Source: Alphaproteobacteria bacterium (GTDB lineage Bacteria; Pseudomonadota; Alphaproteobacteria; Rickettsiales; UBA1997). Taken from it: a DNA stretch of 5,251 nt. Numbering within the stretch: position 1 is the stretch's first letter; each line of letters begins with the position of its first letter. The stretch covers positions 1 to 5,251 of the forward strand of contig JAGKWR010000027.1 in the NCBI GenBank assembly GCA_021151765.1, in the 5' to 3' direction. A program made the translations under genes and the position numbers. The notes under the pieces were generated by a model. It was given only the letters and a program-made list of their open reading frames with translations. It had not been told where the DNA came from and searched no databases. Positions 1-5,251 of the stretch are shown here, one piece after another.

Positions 1-410
1 ATATTTTTATTGCAAAAATATGTAATGATTCCTTGTGAATATTGAATCGGCAGATTTGGCATTGACCTTATAATCTTACTATCTTTTCCGAAAATTTTTT
101 CAAAAAAATCAATTTTTTTCCCAGCAATTATCGAAATAAAGATTGTATCCTTATGAAAAATTTTGGCTTGAACAAATTGTAAAAGAATTTCTTTGCAACC
201 TTGTGGTTTTATTGCCAGAAAAACTATATCAGCTTGATAGTTTTTTGGCAAATCTTGTGTGTTTTTGTAATATTCTATTTTAGCGATGCAGTTATTATCA
301 GACTGTTTTATAACTTTTATTTGTGAAGGAAGGGCACTTTTCTCTTCAATAATATTTTGAAGAATAATTGATCCCATTTTACCACAACCCAAGAAGAGAA
401 TTTTTTGCAT
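1..410 (-). CDS. proC: Pyrroline-5-carboxylate reductase, N-terminal part (partial at window edge)
   Basis: ProC catalyses the last step of proline synthesis, NAD(P)H-dependent reduction of 1-pyrroline-5-carboxylate to proline, in the cytoplasm. I translated the minus strand from the ATG at 410-408; the frame stays open for 136 codons to the window edge. Residues 1-15 (MQKILFLGCGKMGSI) match the family's Rossmann start with its GxGxMG nucleotide loop. About residues 61-69 (DIVFLAIKP) and 97-102 (SIIAGK) match conserved strands, and RSMPNLP near 117-123 is the diagnostic RxMPNxP segment. The C-terminal dimerisation and active-site domain lies outside the window. The start is secure: an in-frame TGA lies 10 codons upstream with no alternative start between. 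No Shine-Dalgarno is visible, and the sdhB terminator ends only a few bases upstream. Family assignment is confident from motifs; preference for NADH or NADPH cannot be judged. Confidence 0.9.
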   Translation of the reverse strand, partial: MQKILFLGCGKMGSIILQNIIEEKSALPSQIKVIKQSDNNCIAKIEYYKNTQDLPKNYQADIVFLAIKPQGCKEILLQFVQAKIFHKDTIFISIIAGKKIDFFEKIFGKDSKIIRSMPNLPIQYSQGIITYFCNKN

Positions 411-416
411 ATTTAG

Positions 417-475
417 AAAACAAAAAGGGATAAGACATCAAAAAGTAAGAAACTCACTTTTTGTGACTTATCCCT
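417..475 (-). terminator. Rho-independent terminator of the sdhCDAB operon
   Basis: Read on the minus strand, a long hairpin begins 5 bases after the sdhB stop codon. The outer arms at 467-475 and 426-434 (AGGGATAAG with CTTATCCCT) form 9 pairs. After an A/A mismatch, two pairs and a one-base bulge, the inner arms at 456-463 and 439-446 add 8 pairs around a 9-base loop (447-455). The minus-strand RNA then reads UUUUUGUUUU, a typical termination tract. On the plus strand no T-tract follows, so the structure is directional. It ends about 6 bases before the proC ATG. Confidence 0.88.
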
Positions 476-480
476 AGTTC

Positions 481-1278
481 TTAAGCTTTGCGATCAGCTA
501 TTGCTTGTTTGATTGAACCAATTGCTTTTGCAGGATTTAAGCCTTTCGGACAAGTATTGGTACAATTCATGATTGTGTGGCAACGATATAACTTGAATGG
601 ATCTTCCAAAGCATCCAATCTTTCGTCGGTAGCTTCATCACGAGAATCAACAATCCATCTTTGGGCCTGTAATAAAATTGCAGGGCCTAAATATTTATCG
701 CCGTTCCACCAATAACTTGGACAAGAAGTTGAGCAACAAGCACACATGATACATTCATAAAGACCATCCAACTTTTCACGATCTTCCGGAGATTGTAATC
801 TTTCTTTGTTTGGATTGCTTGGTTCTTCAGCTTGCAACCAAGGTTTGATAGATTTGTGTTGTTCGTAGAAATGAGTCAAATCAGGAACCAAATCTTTTAC
901 AACTGGCATATGTGGCAAAGGATAAATTTTCACATTGCTAGTTTTGCAGTCAGAAATTGCTTTAGTACAAGCTAATGTGTTAGTACCATCAATGTTCATG
1001 GCACATGATCCACAAATACCTTCACGACAAGAACGGCGGAATGTCAAAGAAGAATCATGTTCAGATTTGATTTTGATCAATGCATCCAAAACCATTGGAC
1101 CACACTCATCCATATCGATTTCGTATTTGTCGATGTGAGGATTTTTTTTCTCAGCATCTTCAGGATCGTAGCGGTAAACTTCAAAAACGCGGACGTTTTT
1201 AGCGCCATCTTTCGCTTTGAAAGTGTTGCCGGCTTTTTTATCGATTTGTGAATTTTTCGGGAGAGTAAATTCTGCCAT
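481..1278 (-). CDS. sdhB: Succinate dehydrogenase iron-sulfur subunit SdhB
   Basis: SdhB is the electron wire of respiratory complex II, passing electrons from the FAD of SdhA through three iron-sulfur clusters to ubiquinone at the membrane anchor. The 265-residue protein is of normal length. The N-terminal ferredoxin domain (about 28-130) holds the [2Fe-2S] ligands C84, C89 and C92 in SCREGICGSC, plus C104. The C-terminal domain holds CxxCxxCxxxCP at 176-187: C176, C179, C182 and C243 for [4Fe-4S], and C186, C233 and C239 for [3Fe-4S], assigned by analogy to E. coli SdhB. The quinone-side motif SCPSYWWN is intact. It is last in the operon, 20 bases after sdhA, and is followed by a strong terminator. 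No Shine-Dalgarno precedes the ATG; the gap is pure AT-rich sequence, so translation may depend on coupling to sdhA. Nothing appears broken. Confidence 0.98.
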   Translation of the reverse strand: MAEFTLPKNSQIDKKAGNTFKAKDGAKNVRVFEVYRYDPEDAEKKNPHIDKYEIDMDECGPMVLDALIKIKSEHDSSLTFRRSCREGICGSCAMNIDGTNTLACTKAISDCKTSNVKIYPLPHMPVVKDLVPDLTHFYEQHKSIKPWLQAEEPSNPNKERLQSPEDREKLDGLYECIMCACCSTSCPSYWWNGDKYLGPAILLQAQRWIVDSRDEATDERLDALEDPFKLYRCHTIMNCTNTCPKGLNPAKAIGSIKQAIADRKA

Positions 1279-1298
1279 AAATTTTGTTTAAATTATTT

Positions 1299-3098
1299 TT
1301 AGTAAACACGTTTTTTTGGCGGGAAAGCCTGAACATCATTGCTAAGAGGTTTTAAAACCACTTCGCGGAAATCAGCTTTGGTGTTACCGCTATCGTCGCA
1401 CCACATGATTGAGTGTTTCATCCAATTTTCATCGTCACGATCTTTGTAATCGTCACGAGCTTGTGCGCCACGGCTTTCTTTACGATTCAAAGCACAAGTA
1501 ATTGTAACCAATGCTTGTGAACGTAAGTTATCGAGTTCTAAAGCTTCGACTAAGTCGCTGTTCCAAACAAGTCCACGATCTTCAATTTTGAGATCTTCAA
1601 AACTTTTAAAAATATTTTGCATTTTGTTCAAACCTTCTGACATCGAGTCTTCAGTTCTAAATACAGCAGCGTGAGATTGCATACAACGTTGCATTTCGTT
1701 GCGAATTTTAGCTGTAGACAATTTGCCGTTGGCATTTCTAATTTTATCGAAACGTGCGATTGATTCTTCACCAGCGTTTTCTGAAAGATCAGCTTGTTTA
1801 TTGTTAGGTTTTACAATCTCAGCAGCGCGAATTGCGGCAGCACGTCCAAATACTACCAAGTCAAGAAGTGAGTTTGAACCAAGACGGTTAGCACCATGAA
1901 CTGAAACGCAAGCAGCTTCGCCAATTGCCATTAAGCCAGGAACGACTTCAGTCTTACCATTTTTAACTGTTAAAACTTCAGCTTTGAAATTGGTTGGAAT
2001 ACCGCCCATGTTGTAGTGAACAGTTGGCAGAACTGGGATTGGTTGTTTAGTAACGTCAACTCCAGCGAAAATTTTTGCAGTTTCGGAAATTCCAGGAAGA
2101 CGTTCGTGTAAAATTTTTGGATCTAAATGATTAAGATGTAAGTAGATATGATCTTTGTTTGGACCAACACCGCGACCAGCAAGAATTTCCATTGTCATGG
2201 CACGTGAAACTACGTCACGACTTGCTAGATCTTTAGCGCTAGGAGCGTAACGTTCCATGAAACGTTCACCTTCAGAGTTTACCAAATATCCGCCTTCACC
2301 ACGAGCACCCTCTGTAATCAAGCAACCTGAGCCGTAAATTCCAGTAGGGTGGAATTGTACGAATTCCATATCTTGAAGAGGTAATCCAGCACGGAGAACC
2401 ATGGCATTTCCATCACCCGTACAAGTGTGAGCAGAAGTTGCGGAGAAATAAGCACGACCGTAACCTCCAGTTGCCAAAACTACCATTTGAGCTTTGAAGC
2501 GATGCATGGTTCCATCAAGCAATGACAAGGCAGTAACGCCACGGCAAATGCCATTTTCCATGATCAAATCAAGCGCAAAATATTCGATAAAAAATTGTGC
2601 GTTATGTTTCAAAGATTGTTGGTAAAGCGTATGTAAAATTGCGTGACCAGTTCTATCAGCAGCAGCACAAGTTCTTTGAGCTGGACCACCTTCGCCGAAT
2701 TTTTTGGTCATTCCACCGAAAGGGCGTTGATAGATTTTTCCTTCTTTAGTACGTGAGAAAGGTACACCATAGTGTTCGAGTTCAATGATAGCTTCAGGAG
2801 CTTCACGACACATATACTCAATAGCATCTTGATCTCCTAACCAGTCCGAACCTTTTACAGTGTCGTACATATGCCAGCGCCAGTCGTCTTCACCCATGTT
2901 GCCAAGAGCAGCAGAAATACCACCTTGTGCTGCAACTGTGTGTGAACGTGTTGGGAAAACTTTAGTAATACAAGCAGTAGATAAGCCTTTTTGGGCCATT
3001 CCGAAGGTAGCGCGTAGTCCAGCACCGCCAGCGCCAACTACTACAACGTCAAACTCGTGATCAATTACTGAATAATTTGCAATTTTTTTCTCTGACAT
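1299..3098 (-). CDS. sdhA: Succinate dehydrogenase flavoprotein subunit SdhA
   Basis: SdhA oxidises succinate to fumarate on the cytoplasmic face of the inner membrane, linking the TCA cycle to respiration. The 599-residue length is normal. The dinucleotide-binding loop VVGAGGAGLRA lies at 20-30. H53 in RSHTVAAQGG is the expected covalent FAD attachment site. Expected dicarboxylate-binding residues are H250 (QFHPTG), T262 (ITEGARGEGG), H361 (HYNMGG) and R405 (ANRLGSNS); R294 matches the catalytic proton-shuttle arginine of the E. coli enzyme. The C-terminus PPKKRVY is characteristic of alphaproteobacterial and mitochondrial SdhA. The motifs and the presence of two membrane anchor genes favour succinate dehydrogenase over fumarate reductase or L-aspartate oxidase. 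The ATG lies 3 bases after the sdhD stop, consistent with translational coupling; only a weak GGG precedes it. Confidence 0.98.
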   Translation of the reverse strand: MSEKKIANYSVIDHEFDVVVVGAGGAGLRATFGMAQKGLSTACITKVFPTRSHTVAAQGGISAALGNMGEDDWRWHMYDTVKGSDWLGDQDAIEYMCREAPEAIIELEHYGVPFSRTKEGKIYQRPFGGMTKKFGEGGPAQRTCAAADRTGHAILHTLYQQSLKHNAQFFIEYFALDLIMENGICRGVTALSLLDGTMHRFKAQMVVLATGGYGRAYFSATSAHTCTGDGNAMVLRAGLPLQDMEFVQFHPTGIYGSGCLITEGARGEGGYLVNSEGERFMERYAPSAKDLASRDVVSRAMTMEILAGRGVGPNKDHIYLHLNHLDPKILHERLPGISETAKIFAGVDVTKQPIPVLPTVHYNMGGIPTNFKAEVLTVKNGKTEVVPGLMAIGEAACVSVHGANRLGSNSLLDLVVFGRAAAIRAAEIVKPNNKQADLSENAGEESIARFDKIRNANGKLSTAKIRNEMQRCMQSHAAVFRTEDSMSEGLNKMQNIFKSFEDLKIEDRGLVWNSDLVEALELDNLRSQALVTITCALNRKESRGAQARDDYKDRDDENWMKHSIMWCDDSGNTKADFREVVLKPLSNDVQAFPPKKRVY

Positions 3099-3101
3099 TT
3101 T

Positions 3102-3461
3102 TTACCCGATTAAATGAAGTCTGATGATTGATATTACTGCTGCAACTGCAGTACCGATTGAAATGAAATTAACCAACATAATGTAGAAATACATTTTAGT
3201 GCGATTTGCGATGTAGTCTTCAATGATAACTCTCATGCCAAGAGCGCCGTGGTAAAGAGAAGTGCTTACCAACAAAATTCCCAAAACTGCATTTAAAGGA
3301 TAGGCGAAGAAAACAGGTAAGTAACCTTCTGGATCTTCTACGATTTGTACAAAAGAAAAAACAAACCAGATAATCAAAGGAATCATCGCAACGGCAGTGA
3401 CTCTTTGCATCAACCAATGATGAGCGCCAGTTTTAGTAGAAGGGGCGATTTTAATTTTCAT
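3102..3461 (-). CDS. sdhD: Succinate dehydrogenase membrane anchor subunit SdhD
   Basis: SdhD is the smaller of the two hydrophobic anchors that hold SdhAB on the membrane, bind haem b and form part of the ubiquinone site. The 119-residue protein has three predicted transmembrane helices at about 23-42, 52-77 and 91-115. The N-terminal motif GAHHWLMQRVTA (12-23) is a family signature. H71 in LYHGALGMRVIIEDY fits the haem b axial ligand, and D82-Y83 match the quinone-site Asp-Tyr pair of E. coli SdhD. The ATG is separated by one base from the sdhC stop, so re-initiation after sdhC is likely; no Shine-Dalgarno is seen. Anchor subunits diverge quickly, but the motifs and position between sdhC and sdhA make the call firm. 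Confidence 0.95.
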   Translation of the reverse strand: MKIKIAPSTKTGAHHWLMQRVTAVAMIPLIIWFVFSFVQIVEDPEGYLPVFFAYPLNAVLGILLVSTSLYHGALGMRVIIEDYIANRTKMYFYIMLVNFISIGTAVAAVISIIRLHLIG

Positions 3462-3462
3462 T

Positions 3463-3897
3463 TTACAAGAATTTGAAATAAGTTACTAAGCCAACTGTAA
3501 CAACAGTTAAAAGGATTGATGTCAAGATTACCGAGATGCCGTTGCTTTTAGCACGAGATTTTTCGTAACCAAAACCAATGTCCCAAAATAAATGGCGAAT
3601 ACCGTTGCAGAAGTGGTAGTACAAGGCGAAAGTTATAAAAATTCCAGCAGCAAAAAATACGAAATCTAAAAATTGCTGAATAGGACAATCACAGCTTTCA
3701 TGCCCTTCTGAAATGTTGATTTGATATGTGTAGTAAGTAATGTACCAGGAGATTAGAAGTATCGAAAAGAATAAGGCAACGCCCGTGAAACGGTGCATAA
3801 TCGAAGTTAACGAGGAAACATTCCAACGATAGATTTGTAAATGAGGTGAGGTTGGCCTTCTACTTGAAAGGCTTTGAGAATTTTTATTGTCAGTCAT
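3463..3897 (-). CDS. sdhC: Succinate dehydrogenase cytochrome b556 subunit SdhC
   Basis: SdhC is the larger membrane anchor of complex II and provides the other haem b ligand and part of the ubiquinone site. The 144-residue protein starts with a hydrophilic tail, then the family signature RPTSPHLQIYRW (14-25) and SLTSIMHRFTG (29-39); S32 and R36 correspond to the quinone-site Ser and Arg of E. coli SdhC. Three helices are predicted at about 37-58, 77-99 and 120-142. The motif HFCNGIRHLFWD (95-106) holds the expected haem ligand H95 and the conserved H102. The loop after the first helix carries SCDC (C69, C71), which is not a family hallmark. This is the first gene of the operon, so its upstream region (3898-4062) should hold the operon promoter. 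No Shine-Dalgarno precedes the ATG. Confidence 0.96.
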   Translation of the reverse strand: MTDNKNSQSLSSRRPTSPHLQIYRWNVSSLTSIMHRFTGVALFFSILLISWYITYYTYQINISEGHESCDCPIQQFLDFVFFAAGIFITFALYYHFCNGIRHLFWDIGFGYEKSRAKSNGISVILTSILLTVVTVGLVTYFKFL

Positions 3898-3919
3898 TTT
3901 GATGTAAAAAATTGAAAGA

Positions 3920-3935
3920 AGATTACGAGTAATCT
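3920..3935. promoter_or_regulatory. 16-base dyad in the sdhC leader, candidate operator
   Basis: The sequence AGATTACGAGTAATCT has perfect 7-base arms around a 2-base centre. It lies 22 bases upstream of the sdhC ATG, between the weak promoter candidate and the start. That position and symmetry suit a dimeric repressor's operator or a small hairpin over the leader. I do not recognise it as the site of a known regulator, so its function is inferred from symmetry alone. Confidence 0.35.
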
Positions 3936-3960
3936 AGGACAAAAAATAAAATCAGACTCC

Positions 3961-3995
3961 AATCTTGCAATGGAATTTTTCAAGATTTTTTCTTG
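3961..3995. repeat. Two overlapping inverted repeats in the divergent spacer
   Basis: AATCTTG at 3961-3967 is complementary to CAAGATT at 3981-3987 across a 13-base loop. The central CAAGA (3981-3985) is also complementary to TCTTG at 3991-3995 across a 5-base loop. The two hairpins therefore exclude each other. On the plus strand the first is followed by six T's (3986-3991, overlapping its arm), resembling a weak terminator, but no plus-strand gene lies upstream to be terminated. The arms are short and AT-rich, so this could be chance. Confidence 0.3.
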
Positions 3996-4062
3996 CTTCG
4001 CTGTAATTAAATTTTTACAAATAAGTCTGCCCAGACACATCTTTAAAATTTCTGAATAAACA

Positions 4063-5052
4063 ATGACTAAAAAAGCACTAATTACCGGAATAACTGGTCA
4101 AGACGGATCTTACTTGGCTGAATTATTACTCTCCAAAGGTTACGAAGTTCACGGTGTGATTAGAAGATCTAGTACTTTCAATACTGATCGCATCGATCAT
4201 TTGTACAACGACCCTGCAATTTCTGGGGTTAAGCTATTTTTGCATTACGGAGATTTGGCAGACGCTTCTAATATGTCACGTTTGCTCGAAAAAATTGTGC
4301 CAGATGAAATCTACAATTTGGCAGCCCAAAGCCACGTTAAAGTTAGTTTTGATGTTCCAGAATACACAACTGACATTGATGCGACTGGTACTTGCCGTAT
4401 TTTAGATGCGATCAAAGACACTCGCATCAACACTAAATTTTATCAAGCTTCAAGCAGTGAAATGTTTGGTAAAGTACAAGCAATTCCACAAAGTGAATCT
4501 ACACCATTTTACCCGCGCAGCCCTTATGCTTGTGCTAAACTTTACTCGCACTGGTTGACAGTAAATTACCGTGAAAGTTACGGAATATTCGCGTGCAGCG
4601 GCATTCTGTTTAATCATGAATCGCCAAGACGCGGTGAAACTTTTGTTACTCGTAAAATCACCCGTGGTTTAGCCGATATTTTAGCTAAAAAAACCGACAA
4701 ACTTTATTTGGGAAATTTGGATGCTAAACGTGATTGGGGCTTTGCTGGTGATTACGTAGAAGCAATGTGGTTAATGTTACAACAATCTGAAGCTGACGAT
4801 TACGTTGTAGCAACTGGCGAAACTTATTCAGTCCGTGAATTTTTAGACGAAGCTTTCGGTTACGCTGGTCTGGATTGGAAAAATCACGTAGAAATTAGTG
4901 AAAAATATTTCCGTCCGGCGGAAGTTGATTTGCTGATTGGCGATTCCACCAAAGCTAGACAAAAATTGGGTTGGAAACCAAAAGTCGATTTCAAAGGTTT
5001 GGTAAAAATGATGGTCGACTCTGATTTGGCAAAGGTAGGAATTAAATTGTAA
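4063..5052 (+). CDS. gmd: GDP-mannose 4,6-dehydratase
   Basis: Gmd converts GDP-D-mannose to GDP-4-keto-6-deoxy-D-mannose in the cytoplasm, the shared precursor of GDP-L-fucose, GDP-D-rhamnose and related sugars of surface polysaccharides. The 329-residue length fits the shorter bacterial form. It is an extended short-chain dehydrogenase: TGITGQDGSYLAELLL at 8-23 carries the NADP glycine motif (G9, G12, G15), and R34-R35 in VIRRSSTFN matches the family's cofactor and tetramer contacts. The catalytic set is S131 (Thr in E. coli), E133 in SSSEMFG, Y155 and K159 in SPYACAK. NHESPRRGETFVTRKI at 184-199 is diagnostic for Gmd over other sugar dehydratases. The start fits the family N-terminus; no Shine-Dalgarno is seen. 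The partner enzyme (fcl, rmd or per) is not adjacent. Instead folK follows, overlapping by one base. Confidence 0.97.
   Translation: MTKKALITGITGQDGSYLAELLLSKGYEVHGVIRRSSTFNTDRIDHLYNDPAISGVKLFLHYGDLADASNMSRLLEKIVPDEIYNLAAQSHVKVSFDVPEYTTDIDATGTCRILDAIKDTRINTKFYQASSSEMFGKVQAIPQSESTPFYPRSPYACAKLYSHWLTVNYRESYGIFACSGILFNHESPRRGETFVTRKITRGLADILAKKTDKLYLGNLDAKRDWGFAGDYVEAMWLMLQQSEADDYVVATGETYSVREFLDEAFGYAGLDWKNHVEISEKYFRPAEVDLLIGDSTKARQKLGWKPKVDFKGLVKMMVDSDLAKVGIKL
5037..5040 (+). promoter_or_regulatory. Shine-Dalgarno-like AGGA before folK
   Basis: AGGA, within the purine-rich AAAGGTAGGA at 5031-5040, lies 11 bases before the folK ATG, inside the end of gmd. The spacing is slightly long. It is the only reasonable Shine-Dalgarno-like element before any of the seven starts in this window, and it supports the ATG at 5052 as the folK start. 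Confidence 0.45.
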
Positions 5053-5251
5053 TGTTGCTAAAAAAAATAATTTTTGCTCTTGGTTCAAACTTGGGCGACA
5101 AAGAATCTAATCTGAAAAAGGCGGTTTCTCAATTGGAGAGCCGCCTTTTTCTTGTTGAGATTAAACAATCAAATATTTTAAAAAATCCGGCATTATTATT
5201 ACCAAACTCGCCGCCAGAGTGGGATCAAGAATTCTTCAACATTGCGGTTAG
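5052..5251 (+). CDS. folK: HPPK (6-hydroxymethyl-7,8-dihydropterin pyrophosphokinase), N-terminal part, possibly a FolK-FolP fusion
   Basis: FolK transfers pyrophosphate from ATP to 6-hydroxymethyl-7,8-dihydropterin in folate synthesis, in the cytoplasm. I translated from the ATG at 5052; the frame is open for 66 codons to the window edge. IIFALGSNLGDKESNL (6-21) is the classic HPPK opening, and FFNIAV (61-66) matches the conserved F/Y-x-N-A-V strand after the flexible loop. The ATP- and Mg-binding residues (the later R and DxD motifs) lie beyond the window. The segment ALLLPNSPPEWDQEF (47-61) replaces the usual shorter loop and resembles the version I associate with bifunctional FolK-FolP proteins of Francisella and Rickettsia, so a DHPS domain may follow. 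The ATG overlaps the gmd stop (TAATG), implying co-transcription and translational coupling. A terminator-like hairpin lies inside codons 22-33. Confidence 0.88.
   Translation, partial: MLLKKIIFALGSNLGDKESNLKKAVSQLESRLFLVEIKQSNILKNPALLLPNSPPEWDQEFFNIAV
5115..5150 (+). terminator. Terminator-shaped hairpin inside the folK coding sequence
   Basis: AAAAAGGCGG at 5115-5124 pairs perfectly with CCGCCTTTTT at 5141-5150. A further inner helix pairs TCTC (5127-5130) with GAGA (5136-5139) around the loop AATTG. The GC-rich core of five pairs followed by a run of five T's, with the sequence continuing CTTGTT, has the form of an intrinsic terminator. Because the A-tract mirrors the T-tract it could work in both directions. 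It starts 62 bases after the gmd stop, inside the folK reading frame. Whether it terminates in vivo is unknown; ribosomes translating folK would tend to prevent folding. Confidence 0.5.

Larger units (their letters stand above)
3898..4062. promoter_or_regulatory. Divergent intergenic region between sdhC and gmd
   Basis: This 165-base AT-rich spacer separates the divergent starts of sdhC and gmd and must hold promoters for both unless transcription enters from elsewhere. I see no credible small gene in it. For sdhC the best candidate I found is a weak pair on the minus strand: TTGCAA at 3965-3970 and TATTTT at 3943-3948, with a 16-base spacer, each matching 4 of 6 consensus bases. For gmd there is a TAAAAT at 4044-4049 without a good -35 box. 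The region also contains several inverted repeats, including GTCTG-CC-CAGAC at 4025-4036. Promoter positions remain guesses. Confidence 0.5.

Noticed and set aside
411..480. Possible small gene or ncRNA between sdhB and proC
   Set aside because: The segment is fully explained by the terminator hairpin and its T-tract; no ORF or independent promoter is visible.
488..1251. Open frames on the plus strand opposite sdhB (488-715, 935-1138, 1057-1251)
   Set aside because: They lie antisense to a fully conserved SdhB, show no recognisable domain, and have no promoter or ribosome site; they are shadows of the real gene.
1699..3060. Open frames overlapping sdhA on both strands (1699-1899 plus, 2860-3060 plus, 2855-3037 minus)
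   Set aside because: SdhA is intact with all its motifs in its own frame; the overlapping frames are short, with low-complexity or unconvincing protein sequences.
3220..3417. Minus-strand open frame overlapping sdhD in another frame
   Set aside because: SdhD carries the haem and quinone motifs in the accepted frame; the alternative has none.
4025..4036. GTCTG-CC-CAGAC dyad upstream of gmd as a confident operator
   Set aside because: Arms are only 5 bases and I cannot link it to a known regulator; mentioned only within the spacer entry.
4014..4049. TTTACA at 4014-4019 with TAAAAT at 4044-4049 as the gmd promoter
   Set aside because: The spacer is 24 bases, too long for a standard sigma-70 promoter, and the start would fall only a few bases before the ATG.
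4843..5088. Minus-strand open frame opposite the end of gmd and start of folK
   Set aside because: Antisense to two conserved genes and lacking any recognisable feature.
1..5251. tRNA or rRNA genes, CRISPR arrays, insertion sequences, attachment sites or phage genes
   Set aside because: I found no cloverleaf-like segments, regularly spaced repeats, transposase-like protein, terminal repeats or phage motifs; nearly all bases are covered by housekeeping genes.

Overview
The window comes from a bacterial chromosome and looks like an AT-rich alphaproteobacterium. The succinate dehydrogenase genes are in the order sdhC-sdhD-sdhA-sdhB, and the proteins carry the motifs shared by alphaproteobacteria and mitochondria. 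The low GC content and the style of the FolK variant hint at a Rickettsiales- or Holosporales-like, possibly host-associated lineage. That placement is inference; no rRNA or other strong phylogenetic marker is present.

Layout: (1) 1-410, minus strand: the N-terminal part of proC (pyrroline-5-carboxylate reductase), cut by the window edge. (2) 411-480: a strong intrinsic terminator for the sdh operon, whose T-tract runs almost into the proC start codon. (3) 481-3897, minus strand: a complete sdhCDAB operon with gaps of 1, 3 and 20 bases, encoding all four subunits of respiratory complex II with every expected cofactor ligand visible. (4) 3898-4062: a 165-base divergent spacer with no gene, holding a 16-base near-perfect dyad, two overlapping inverted repeats and weak promoter-like elements. 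(5) 4063-5052, plus strand: a complete gmd (GDP-mannose 4,6-dehydratase). (6) 5052-5251, plus strand: the start of folK (HPPK), overlapping the gmd stop codon by one base (TAATG) and cut by the right edge. It may be the first domain of a FolK-FolP fusion.

How the genes work together: SdhCDAB oxidises succinate to fumarate in the TCA cycle and passes electrons to the membrane quinone pool. ProC makes proline and shares only strand and proximity with sdh. Gmd makes GDP-4-keto-6-deoxymannose for a deoxysugar such as GDP-fucose or GDP-rhamnose, but its usual partner enzyme is not next to it. FolK belongs to folate synthesis.

The window is mostly ordinary housekeeping content. I see no undescribed multi-gene system. 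The most notable signals are regulatory: a terminator-shaped hairpin inside the folK coding sequence just after gmd, a terminator abutting the proC start, a dyad in the sdhC leader, and a near absence of Shine-Dalgarno sequences.
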